Source: Cryoendolithus antarcticus
Taxonomy: Eukaryota > Ascomycota > Dothideomycetes > Cladosporiales > Cladosporiaceae
Assembly (NCBI GenBank): GCA_002077065.1
Contig: NAJO01000029.1
Coordinates: 372,001-436,000 of the forward strand
DNA length: 64,000 nucleotides
Direction of reading: 5' to 3'
Shown: in pieces, positions 54,740 to 64,000 of the stretch
Layout: the number at the start of each line of letters is the position of its first letter
Position numbering within the stretch: the stretch's first letter is position 1
The notes under the pieces: generated by a model
Seen by the model: the letters and a program-made list of their open reading frames with translations, nothing else
What the model was told of the DNA's origin: nothing
Databases searched by the model: none
Translations under genes and position numbers: made by a program

Positions 54740-55382
54740 TTATGCCTTGGGCGGAATGCCCAACGCCTGCTGCGCAACAGCATCCGCCTGCTTCTCCGCA
54801 TGCGCACCCAACTCGCCCGACTCCCTCCCCTCAGCAAACACCTTATCAAAATCATACTCAGCCCACCTAATATCCGGGTTCAAGCCCGCGAACTTCCAAA
54901 CGCCATCAACCTTCTTATACCAGTGCGTATTATAGCTATGCGCATGTCCCTTAACCAGGACCTCCTTTCTGCTGGCATCCTTGTACTTCTGGTGCGGCAC
55001 GCGAAGCTGATGGTAGCCAATGATGCTCTCATCGTCGACTTTTTCCCATTTCGTACCGCCGATGAAGTGCTGTGTCATTAGGAGAGGATCGCCGAGGACT
55101 TTTGGGTCGCGCGCCATGGCGAGGTATTCGTCCGCTGGCATTTTCTCCCAGATTTTGTTCAGGAAGGAGCGGTAGTCTACGCGGAGGGTGGGGGCGATGC
55201 AGAGGGCCAGGCGGTCCCAGTCTTTTGTGTCGTAGCTGGCGGCCCATTCGTAGACGGCGGCCATGCAGCCTTGCATCTCTGGATTTCGTGTCAGTACTAG
55301 ATCTCAACGTTGAGCAGCTGGTCGTGAGCGTACCCTCAAGGGAGATGAGCTTGACGGGCACGAGCTGAGTTGGTTCACCCAT
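54740..55382 (-). CDS. SCD1: Scytalone dehydratase (DHN-melanin pathway)
   Basis: Two exons, 55382-55334 and 55278-54740, encode 195 residues; the 55-nt intron has a GTACGC donor and an ATCCAG acceptor. After a short variable N-terminus the enzyme core is [19 protein letters not shown], then [75 protein letters not shown] and [12 protein letters not shown]. It contains the active-site tyrosine/aspartate of EWAxSYDxKDWD and the two histidines in TQHF and GHAHS. The enzyme dehydrates scytalone to 1,3,8-trihydroxynaphthalene and vermelone to 1,8-dihydroxynaphthalene. The C-terminus ([15 protein letters not shown]) is extended slightly. No polyketide synthase or naphthol reductase lies in the window, so the pathway genes are dispersed here or outside the window. 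Confidence 0.96.
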
Positions 55383-56313
55383 TGTGACGTCTTGTAGTGG
55401 ACTTGAGATTGGTTGTTCTTTCTAAGCTGCTCGAGTGGGATTGACAGTATGAAAGATTGTGAACAAAGGGCGCTGAATTGCGATACTTTACGGATGCAAT
55501 GGATACCGCCTTTTCGTCCGCCCCACGCAGGTACTCCGATCAGAAGCACAGATTACCTTCAGGGCCGGACATGCAGGCACAATGTGGTGCGGGGGGAGGG
55601 GCCGGACGAAGATGTTGGTGGATGCGAGCCAAGCATCGAGGGATGCAGTCAGCCTTCGCTATTTTGTTAGACACCGAAGATGCCGAGCCTGTTGTCGAGT
55701 CTACAACAGTCCCGATATTTGCGCTTGCAAGATGTTCAGATCTTAAGAAAGAGTGATGTCCTCGCACTCAGCCAGCCACCGGTGTTCCGACTACGGCTCG
55801 TAAAATGCTAGCTGCAGGTACAGCTTCGTACCCGGTCTGCAACCTTCTAACACTCCGAGAGGGTTCGGCGGCACGATGTATGAGCTGTGAGGCTTCTGAC
55901 CAAAGTAGCAGCTCTGCACAGTAATTAAGGTGTCGTATCGCAGACCAAGGACCCGGTAGGATAAGGCTCGTACCTCTATTTCTACTCCCTGTTCAAGGCT
56001 CGTTGGTGTTACCTTGATCCACTACCTACTCGCGATGCCATCGCTTGCGTGACAGACACAGATTACTCCACTACCAGAGGAAAAGGCTCAGCCTTGGTAA
56101 CCTCGTGGACCATCCGACACGCGAAGTCACGGAAGAGCAGAAGTCTTCTCATCAACCCAGCGGACCAAGATCGCGTTTTCGCGTATACACGAGTCGACCG
56201 AGATACTGTAAGAACGACAGCGTCTCCAGGCGCAGAGCACCTAGAAGATCCAAAACTTACTTGGCGCCAGCAACCTCGATACCGCCTTGGAGGATCTCAT
56301 AAATTTCGCCACC
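55383..56313. promoter_or_regulatory. Divergent scytalone dehydratase/amidohydrolase promoter region, 931 bp
   Basis: Separates two divergent genes. Plus-strand frames at 56045-56465 overlap the downstream gene out of frame and look spurious. No binding site was identified with confidence. Confidence 0.4.
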
Positions 56314-57324
56314 ATGCCTCCACCCTTGATCGCACTAGAGGAACACTTCCTCCACCCCACCGTCCTCTCCACCCCCTCAATCGCCCAGACCTACTCCGAG
56401 CAACTCAAGCACGTCCACGGCCTGCGCGGAAAGCTCCTCTCCCTCTCAGACCTGCGACTGGCTGATATGGACAACTCCCTGATCAGTCTCCAAATCCTGT
56501 CTCATGCCCCAACGCCGGGGAGTCCTAGCCCCTCGCAATGTGTAGAGATAAACGACGCCATGGCTTCAGCCGTGAAAGCGCATCCCTCCCGCTTCGCAGC
56601 CCTCGCCTGCCTACCCATGAGCGATCCCACCGCCGCAGCAGCAGAGCTCAAGCGTTGCATCAAAGACCTGAAGTTTGTCGGCGCCCTAGTCGACAACCAC
56701 TGCCACGGCACATTCTACGACGGCGCTGCCTACCTCCCCTTCTGGGCCGCAGCCGCAGAACTGCACGCACCGATCTATCTCCACCCAACGTGGTCCGACC
56801 CCTTCACAGCCTCTCTCTACGCCCCAGCCCTGGACCCTGAGACCGCAGAACAGAGTTTCAGCGACGCAGCGACGAAAGGTATGGCTGCCAGCGCAATGGG
56901 CTGGCATAACACGACAGCCATCCACTTCCTGCGCCTCTACGCCTCGGGACTATTCGACAAATTGTCAAACTTGCAGATCGTGCTGGGACACTTTGGCGAA
57001 GGCCTGCCGTTCTACATGGAGCGGATCAACGTACTGAGCAGACGCTGGGGAACCTTTGAGCGAAGTTTCGAGAAAGTGTATAGAGAGAATCTATATATTA
57101 CTACCTCGGGTGTTTGGGGACTAGCGCCCATGGCGTGTATACTGCGGAACACGCCGATTGAGAGGGTGATGTTCAGTGTGGATTATCCGTTTGCTAATAA
57201 TGCGGATGGGCTGAAGTGGTGGGAGGAGTTTGAGGGGAGTGAGATGGTGACGAAGGAGCAGGCGGAGCTGATAGCGTATGGGAATGCGGAGAGGGTGTTT
57301 GGGGTGAGGGCGCCGAAGCGGTAG
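56314..57324 (+). CDS. Amidohydrolase-2 family decarboxylase (2,3-dihydroxybenzoate/gamma-resorcylate decarboxylase type)
   Basis: A single exon of 336 residues from the ATG at 56314 (context CCACCATGCC); an in-frame ATG at 56287 would add nine residues. The metal-binding pattern of the family is present: E-E-H-F at the N-terminus (IALEEHFLHP), His in APIYLHPTW, His in VLGHFGEGLPFY and Asp in MFSVDYPFANN. Around these are RFAALACLPMSDP, GALVDNHCHGTFYDG and LYITTSGVWG. Members decarboxylate dihydroxybenzoates or related aromatic acids without oxidation using a zinc or manganese ion in a TIM barrel. The exact substrate is unknown. It is divergent from the melanin gene SCD1, but a shared pathway is not established. 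Confidence 0.88.
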   Translation: MPPPLIALEEHFLHPTVLSTPSIAQTYSEQLKHVHGLRGKLLSLSDLRLADMDNSLISLQILSHAPTPGSPSPSQCVEINDAMASAVKAHPSRFAALACLPMSDPTAAAAELKRCIKDLKFVGALVDNHCHGTFYDGAAYLPFWAAAAELHAPIYLHPTWSDPFTASLYAPALDPETAEQSFSDAATKGMAASAMGWHNTTAIHFLRLYASGLFDKLSNLQIVLGHFGEGLPFYMERINVLSRRWGTFERSFEKVYRENLYITTSGVWGLAPMACILRNTPIERVMFSVDYPFANNADGLKWWEEFEGSEMVTKEQAELIAYGNAERVFGVRAPKR

Positions 57325-57556
57325 TACATCGAATAGGGTATATGATGCATGCTCCGACCCGAGAACAAACTGGTTTGACAAGCTCAGACAAAGTACTTAA
57401 GTGCAGGTGAAAATGGGTTGACGAAGATGATGCGATCGTACACCATTCTAGGCTATCTACCCGATGATACTGAGATGCAAACCACATAGCCTGCCCTCAT
57501 GCCCAGAGCGGGAGCCATAAAGCGCCAGTAGAACTCAACACCACACAATAACGCGC

Positions 57557-58453
57557 CTAGTAGAACGTGCTTGGGCGCTGTGCGGAGAAGACCTTGCCGC
57601 CCTTCTTGGGAGGGTTGCGATGCGGCAGGGGGAACTTGAGGTTCTTCGTGAGCAGCTGCTTGATGTACGGCCGGCGGATGTCCTCGGTCTTGGTGACCTC
57701 GACTACCTTAAGGATCTGCATGTCATTGTTAGTATGCTGTCGTTACCATTTGAGAGGGTTTCAAGACGTACGTGGACTGATCGGAAACGAGAGCGATGAC
57801 GGGCGGCCATGTCTTGGTACATGGACTCGACAGCGTCGGTGCGAGACATGTCGCGGTACTCCTTGTACATGTTGTGGGTGCCGGAGCGGGAGTCGTAGCG
57901 GATCCAGATACCGAAGTTCTTGACCTTGAGGGGGTGCTTCTCGTGGATCTACATGATCATGTGTCAGTCTCCCAACGTCCTACCTCCCTGACATCTTCGC
58001 TCGATGCCTGCCGATTTGACAGCAATGCAGTGCGTACCTGGTTCAGGGTGACGATCTCGCCATTCGCCTTCTTGATCTTCCTCAGCTTGGAGAGGAAGTA
58101 CCAGAAGCGGCTCTTTGCGACGACCTCATTGGGAGCGAAAATGCGCATGCGGTAGAGCTTTGGTGCCGGGTTGGCATCAGAGGGCAACAAGCGCCCAATG
58201 ACCTGGTATTCCTGCAGGCGACCTGTTGGGGAACAGTATCAGCGCTGTCTGACGGATGTGATGTGTGTGTCGTGGGCTTTGCGGTATTGTCCTTTGCTGA
58301 GCATGCCGTCCGCGCGACTGAATCTCTTGTATGCCTTCCGCACTCGCTGATCTCCCTCGCTCAGGCCATGCTCGCGGTATGCCACATCTCTTTCAACCCA
58401 TATCGACAGCCTTGGCGCTCTCACGTGTGATTCGGAGGCGATTGCTTACCCAT
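57557..58453 (-). CDS. RPL20: 60S ribosomal protein eL20 (L18a)
   Basis: Four exons (58453-58450, 58222-58038, 57948-57772, 57715-57557) encode 174 residues, the yeast Rpl20 length. The first exon is only ATGG, followed by a 227-nt intron, as in many fungal ribosomal protein genes. The product begins [15 protein letters not shown] and continues with [85 protein letters not shown] and [19 protein letters not shown]. It ends RPSTFY. The protein sits on the 60S subunit surface near the 5S rRNA. Other introns are 89 and 56 nt with ACTAAC-like branch sites. Confidence 0.96.
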
Positions 58454-58736
58454 CTGTGGTGATTGTCAGTACGTTTGGCGCTTCCGTCACTTGGTTGTAC
58501 TCACTATTTCCGGAGTGTGTGAGGATCGGTGTCGTTGTCGAGGTCGTTGATCATCTGTCGCTGCCGTCAATTGCGACAATTCGAGTGTTGGGTGTGCGAA
58601 ATTCGAGATGCGGAACAGTCCGCTGCCGAGGAATCGCCGAGCCGCGTACGCCTCAGGCTCGAGTATTCCTGCCTCACTTGCTCACCTAAACAACCTTGAT
58701 CGTGTTACTTTGTACACTGATGACACGGCAGCAATC
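58454..58736. promoter_or_regulatory. Divergent RPL20/CSN12 promoter region
   Basis: 283 bp between divergent starts, shared by a highly expressed ribosomal protein gene and CSN12. No TATA box is evident. Confidence 0.4.
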
Positions 58737-60292
58737 ATGGACGCCCTCTTCACCGACTTCGCCACGGCCCAAAATCATAGCCAAGGTTACCTCCTCGCCT
58801 CCACCATCTCTCCCACCCCTCCCCCACATGACCCATCCCGTCTCCACGCCTTCCTCAGCAGCACAAACACCTACTCTCTCGAGACAGACTTGCGCTACAA
58901 ATTGCAGTACAATCCTGACATCTCGCCCAAACTTCACCCTGAAGAGGCGAGTGCCTGGAGCGAGGTGTTCAAGGCATTCTACAAGTTTGTGAGTGTGCTG
59001 CTACCGGCTGAGGACGGTGAGGGGATTGGTGATTGGGCTAGTGTCTACGAGAGCTGGAAGGAGGTCGTGAGGGTGCTGTTGAGGGGGTACACGGGGAATG
59101 TGTTTGACGCGTGGACGATCCCATGCTTGTATACTGCGGCCAAGTACCTGAAGGACTTCGCGATCAAAGCGGACGAGAGTAGTGCTTCGCAGCGGGATAG
59201 CGGTGTGCTAGTGCCTGGAAGTGAGGCGCTGGGACAAGAAGAGGATGCATTTGGCAACGGAGGCAAGAACGAGAAGCTGGAGAATGCAGCGGCGGAGATC
59301 AACAAGCTTTTCAGTGCTTGTCTGACAGACCGGTACGTAGTCCATAGCCAGCATACCCATACCCACCACACCAAGCTCCTCTCGATCAAGGTAAGTACTG
59401 AGTCTCATCCTCCCAGCTCTCCCCTAGCAGACTCCCGCAAATGGGCCCTCTACCCCCTAACCAACACCCTCTTCGCCCTCTACTTCCGCCTACACTCCCA
59501 CTCCCTCTGCCACCACATCCTCCGCACGCTGGCAACCTACACCGCTCGCAACGACCTCCCACCCTTGAACCTCTTCCCCAAAGCCCACCAGATCACTTTC
59601 CTCTACTACACCGGCGCGCTACGCTTCCTAGATGAGGACTACGTAGCCGCTGAGACGAATCTGGAAGAAGCATGGCGGATGTGTCCGCGCGAGAGCGAGG
59701 GGGGGCGGAATATGGAGATGATACTGAGTTATCTCATCCCGACGAAGTTGATCACGAAACATGTTCTGCCTTCGAAGGGGCTGCTGGCTGGCTATCCTCG
59801 ACTGGCTGAACTCTACACGCCCCTTTGTGCTGCTCTCCGGCGCGCTGATCTCCGCGCTCTGGACGTCGCGCTCGCGGAAGGCGGAACGGTGTTCATCCAC
59901 AAACGGGTGTACCTCACCCTTGAGCGAAGTAGGGATATCGCGATCCGGAATCTGTTTCGAAAGGTCTTCTTAGCGGGTGGGTTTGAGGCTGGCAAAGAGG
60001 GTCTAGCGCCTGTGAGGAGGACAAGGGTGCCTTTAGAGGAGTTTGGGCTGGCGTTGAAGATGATGGGTGGGGACGTGGGTGATGGTGAGGATGGCGAGGT
60101 GGACGGTGAGGAGGTGGAGTGTTTGATTGCGAACCTGATATATAAGGTATGATGCGCTGATGCTGTTGATGTGTTGGAAGAATAGGAGAGGAGCTGACGA
60201 TGTGGCAGAATCTGATGAAAGGCTACATCGCCCGCGAGCACGGCAAGGTGGTGCTGGCGAAGAACGGAGCGTTTCCTGGCACTGGCGTCTGA
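58737..60292 (+). CDS. CSN12: PCI-domain protein CSN12-like (COP9 signalosome-associated/Thp1 family)
   Basis: Three exons (58737-59332, 59417-60146, 60209-60292) encode 469 residues. The N-terminal half is helical (YSLETDLRYKLQYN, VFDAWTIPCLYTAAKYLKDFA). Exon 2 has the PCI layout: RKWALYPLTNTLFALYFRLHS; PKAHQITFLYYTGALRFLDEDYVAAETNLEEAW; and YLIPTKLITKHVLPSKGLL. It continues into the winged-helix part ending VECLIANLIYK. The last exon gives NLMKGYIAREHGKVVLAKNGAFP, as in CSN12 proteins. In yeast Csn12 associates with Thp3 and the COP9 signalosome and affects transcription elongation and splicing. The ATG at 58737 is favoured over one 129 nt upstream because the family starts there (MDALFTDF). 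Confidence 0.88.
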
Positions 60293-61036
60293 GAACTGTC
60301 GTTCATCATTGCAGCAGACTTACGAAGCACGAGCGCAATTCGTTGGAATAGATGGGCCCGCACGTTATGACCAAGTCTTCATGGCACACGAGCAACGACG
60401 CCCTAGCAGATGGTACCAAAAGGCATGCTTTATTGGCTTGGCAGGTACCGCATGTGTGCATGTGGGCAATGTACACCCTCCCGGACTCTAGCGAGCGTGA
60501 TGAAGTGACTCATCACCAGCGGCCTCATATGCGGCTGGGACGGGTGGCGATCATATGGTGGGCGTACTGGGATACCGTCGGACTACATCAGCTACGGTAC
60601 GCCGAGTGGTCCCAGGATCGACAAGTGTGAGGATAACATTGAGGAAGCGATGGAGATGGGGTGCAAAAGTATTGCTTGCGTTGGATGAAGATACATCAAC
60701 ACTATGGCCGTAACATCGACCATGCCTACACACGTTCCGCCCTGCGGCCGCACGGCGGCCTGTCCTCGCAATCTCAAGCAGCTTCCCGAGTCTCATCCAA
60801 TTCTCGCGATGAAATGTAGTGATACGTTCTGACTCTCTCGTCTACCTATCCGTAACGCCATGGAAGCCCTCCCAAAAGTATGTCGATTCCAGTGGTCGAA
60901 CAATGTAAGCAGCAAAGTATGTGTACAAGAAGGGTATATCGCTCAGCAAACGAAGGGCGAGAAAGAAGACCACTCCATAAGAGCGGCACTCTGGCCGGTG
61001 ACAGCAGTGGCGACAGCGAAGCCGCAGCAGCGAGAC
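60293..61036. other. Convergent intergenic region, 744 bp
   Basis: Lies between the stops of CSN12 (plus) and the BTB gene (minus). No gene is seen. Confidence 0.45.
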
Positions 61037-61981
61037 TTACTTCCCGCCAGTGACATCGTCCTACGGTTGTTAGTCGTCGGTCATCCCATACTTGGAAGTG
61101 ACAACATACCAAATGATTCACCATCGCCACAAACAAATCAAACCACACCGCACTTCCCCCCCGCTCCATTTCCATCTGCATCGTGCCGCTCCTCTTGAAC
61201 GTCGCTCGACTCCTGATGATCAATGCCAGGTAGTGCGCTCGTAACTTGGAGTCTGACGCTGGCGTGTGGGCGTAGGCGAAGCGAGCCGAGGAGAGAATTG
61301 TGGAGCATTGCACGCCGGATTGGAGACCTTGTTTCTTGAGGGCGAGGCGTTGGAGGGCGGGAAGGGAGAGGCGGTGGGCTGTGCACTGCTGGCATGTTAG
61401 AAGAGGGAAGAGGAGGGAGGGGGAGGGAGGGGAAGACGGACGTAGATCACTGTGTCCTTCAGGACAGCTCCGCCGACGCCGTTGTGGTACACCGTGCTCT
61501 CGCCGTTGCTGTTGTTGCCGTCCAGACTCTCCAAATACCACGATGCCTTCCTTTTGTCGTAAGCAAGTCTCGGCGTATAGTCGCCTTTATACAGGAACTC
61601 CAGAACGGCGGAGAAGACCTCAGGCTCCTCGTCCGGCAAGTCTATCCGCTTATTACCTGTTTCGAAGAACTGCGCTCGGCAGGCTTGTGCAAAGTAGGGC
61701 GACTTACACAGCACGTCTTCGTGAGCTGCGAAGAGCCGCTGTGTCGGACCGACGGAGATTGTGAGGATGGCTGAGTTGAGGTTGGGGGATGCTGGGGTGC
61801 TTGAACCTGGGCTTTGCTGGTGATGGGATTGTGGCGACGAAGAGGGTTGTTGGGTGTGGGCTATGATCCGGGACGTGCGATTTGGGTCTTTGAAAGATCG
61901 CTGCTTCTTCGCCGTGGTGGCTTTACCGGCTCGGTAGCTGAAGCTGTCTCTCTGTGATGGGTTCTTGCGGGAAGAGAACAT
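61037..61981 (-). CDS. BTB/POZ domain protein (280 aa)
   Basis: Three exons (61981-61442, 61388-61110, 61060-61037) encode 280 residues; introns are 53 and 49 nt, the first with a GTCCGT donor and the second with an ACTAAC branch site. After a basic, Ser/Gln-rich N-terminus the BTB fold begins with SAILTISVGPTQRLFAAHEDVLCKSPYFAQACR, then NKRIDLPDEEPEVFSAVLEFLYKGDYTP. The C-terminal helical part (HRLSLPALQRLALKKQGLQ, SSARFAYAHTPASDSKLRAHYLALIIRSR and GTMQMEMERGGSAVWFDLFVAMVNHL) follows the pattern of fungal BTB proteins of unknown function and ends DDVTGGK. BTB domains mediate dimerisation and often link to Cul3 ligases; a role here is not known. The three-exon structure is needed to reach this end. 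Confidence 0.85.
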
Positions 61982-63475
61982 GGTTGATGGCTGTCGATGG
62001 AAAGCCTGATGAGAGACAATGTCTTGCGACGGAAGCCAAAAGCGGAGCTTTTAGAGAAGAGGTGCAGGGTAGCAGTCATATATATACTGCACTCCCGATC
62101 TGAGGCAGCAACAGGAAGACGGCCGAAGAAGGCGAACGAAAGGAGAAGCCACCCACCTTCAGATAAGTACCCTAGCATCGCCGACGTCGATGCATCGCAT
62201 TGCCTCTATCCGCAGCATCCCTCCCATCTACGCTACACACCGGCCTCACGGGAGTCAGAAGTCAGAATGCAGCAGAAAGCAGATCGCAGCAGCGATAGTC
62301 ACACGGGGAACGCGGCCCACTCTACGCGTGTCCAATCGCGATATAGACACGATTTCACGTGATGTGACTTCGTGAGTCAAAACCGAGAGTGGTTGCATGG
62401 GAGCGTGGGTGCCGGAGCCTGGGCTGGGTGCGTGCTCGTTGCACGGCGTGTGAGTGCTAGGCCTAGATTGGGCTGGCGCCGTGTGGTCGTTTGATGGCTT
62501 CGGTTAGCAGGGAGGGGGACGGCGAATTTCTCCGAGGTGTCGTGGCGAGGAGGCCGCCTTGCTGACGAAATCGCATTGTAAAGGCGTACTCGTAGACTTG
62601 CCTCGATCTGTAGTCGATGGTATCGATGTCTTCGTAAGGGTGGTGCACATAGGCAAAGTTGCCTACGAGGTGCAATGTAGATGCAATGCGATGCGATGTG
62701 ATGCCGGCCAAGGCAGGCTGACGCTACTCAGCCGCCGCTAATGCACGACCTTCAATCCCTTGCGTTCCTGCATCTTGCTGCCGAGAGAACATCAGACGTC
62801 GGAGGGTGGCCATTCGAGGGCAACTTCCTTCACATACTGATCATGCCTCCGCGTTGTTACACGTAAAGCCCGAACGAATTGCTATCACGCTCGTCAAGGA
62901 TGACGTTGATGCCGCCAAATGAGGGCCACATCAGATGTCTACCCACTTTCTTAATCACATGCCCACCAGGCAGCTGTAAAGTCCTAAAAAGCTCCAACAA
63001 AGAGAGGTTCGCCCTCAGCGACTGCAGGCCGAGTGTGGGCTTACGCAGCATTGTTAGCATGGGCAGCCAGAAGTCCCTATGCCGCTGCACAACGGCAGGG
63101 TAGCATTTTGACTTCATATCAGCAGCCGATACGCTGCGCAATTGATGACTGCCTTGTCGTCTATCTGGGCGGGACCAAAAATTGGACCACCAGCGAAGGT
63201 TGCAACAGATACCCAGAGTCGATCCAGTCTTTTGCCTTGCGGGTGATGAGTTCCTGCTGTTTTCGCTGGTTAGCCAAAGCCAGGGAAGCTGAAAACGCGG
63301 CGTTGGCGATTTTGAGACACAGCATTGGAAGGTGCGTCCGCCTTACTGACTGTTGACTGATCTCATGAGCTACCTACATATACCCTAGTCACATGAAAAA
63401 CGACGAGCTACTCGATCGTTAGTCACACGTCAGATACAGCTGATACATCTCAACACGTGATCCCAATAATCCAGG
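61982..63475. other. Intergenic region, 1.5 kb
   Basis: No convincing gene. A minus-strand frame at 62857-63141 (94 codons) has unusually protein-like composition (KPTLGLQSLRANLSLLELF) but no known domain and no upstream or downstream exon I can connect. GT-rich and CGCG-rich stretches occur near 62340-62420. Confidence 0.4.
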
Positions 63476-64000
63476 ATGGCCGCCGATCCACCACAGCTTC
63501 AGATCAGCTTGGGGAAGCCCGATCACTTGTGTGACTGCAACGATGTGGTCAGGTTTCGCCGTGAAGATCTCGCCGAACCGGACCCACAGGACCGTGATAT
63601 CTCCTTCCAGCGCACCGTCCGAGTCAGTGAAGACAACAGCATCAACAATCTTCCGCCGAGTCTGGGGACCTTCCCGCTGTTCGAAACGAAACATCATGCT
63701 GCTACACTACCCAAGGGAGCTGTTGCGAAAGGCGGCTATTTCTTCCCCACGTATCGTACGTGCACGCCTCTATGACTTAGCTCATGACCTCTTCTGACTC
63801 CATCGCAGAGCGAGAAGCGATGTGGATCAACCTCACTTCCAACGCACGATTCGCCATCAAGGTCTTCGTGGGCGGAGTCAATGCTGTCTCTGCGCAGCCA
63901 GCCATTGAGACCGAGACAACTTTACTGAAACGCATGGAGACGCTTCAACAGTCAAACTCGATGCAGGACTACGTCGTCACGCCTCAACAGCTGTGGCTAG
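63476..64000 (+). CDS. Fungal protein of unknown function, 5' part, truncated by the right edge
   Basis: Exon 1 (63476-63755) and exon 2 (63809-64000, open at the edge) give about 157 residues so far; the 53-nt intron has a GTACGT donor and a CGCAG acceptor, phase 1. The start is MAADPPQLQISLGKPDHLCD. Conserved-looking blocks include LGTFPLFE, GAVAKGGYFFPTY, REAMWINLTSNARFAIKVFVGGVNAVS and MQDYVVTPQQLWL. The same order appears in an uncharacterised protein widespread in filamentous fungi, where the block ending in QxWLDGI leads to a longer protein. No signal peptide or membrane span is seen. Function is unknown. Confidence 0.75.

Noticed and set aside
1..64000. tRNA genes, rRNA, CRISPR arrays and transposons
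   Set aside because: I looked for A/B-box pairs and TTCGAATC-type T-arms, regularly spaced direct repeats, and reverse-transcriptase or transposase motifs, and found none that hold up. A tRNA scan by software would be the decisive check.

Overview
The window is nuclear DNA of a filamentous ascomycete (Pezizomycotina). Genes are densely packed on both strands, and introns are short (about 46-97 nt, a few of 230-430 nt) with GT..AG borders and CTAAC/CTGAC-type branch sites. The gene set includes a Zn2Cys6 regulator, GH131, a cerato-platanin relative, scytalone dehydratase and fungal-only unknowns. A melanised, plant-associated Dothideomycete is my best guess from the gene content; it is an inference.

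Layout. 1-1668: 5' part of a Zn2Cys6 transcription factor (minus, cut by the left edge), then about 2.2 kb without a gene. 3.9-9.1 kb: a compact housekeeping block (OST5, RAD1 checkpoint clamp, EFM2-like methyltransferase, VPS28, GCN5). 10.9-15.6 kb: sugar transporter, GNAT acetyltransferase, fungal unknown. 16.5-22.3 kb: RBR ubiquitin ligase, COG6, NCS-1 calcium sensor. 22.5-25.6 kb: a secretory segment with a repeat-built cysteine-rich secreted protein, damaged at its 3' side, and a GH131 glucanase. 26.3-41.6 kb: RAD3/XPD, listerin (LTN1), a cold-shock-domain protein, a nucleolar FKBP and REV1. 41.7-46.6 kb: a CorA-like membrane protein, a fungal unknown, a 17-bp tandem repeat and a broken cerato-platanin gene. 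47.9-54.5 kb: 14-3-3, a three-RRM RNA-binding protein and a fungal unknown. 54.7-62 kb: scytalone dehydratase, an amidohydrolase-2 decarboxylase, ribosomal protein eL20, CSN12 and a BTB protein. 63.5 kb to the end: a partial fungal unknown.

Most genes are independent housekeeping functions: genome maintenance (RAD1, RAD3, REV1), secretory traffic and glycosylation (OST5, VPS28, COG6), translation and its quality control (eL20, EFM2, LTN1), and chromatin or signalling (GCN5, 14-3-3, NCS-1). I see no biosynthetic cluster. The accessory signal sits in two places: the cysteine-rich repeat gene at 22.5-24 kb and the repeat plus cerato-platanin pseudogene at 45.9-46.6 kb. All multi-exon models are built by eye from splice signals, reading frame and family resemblance.
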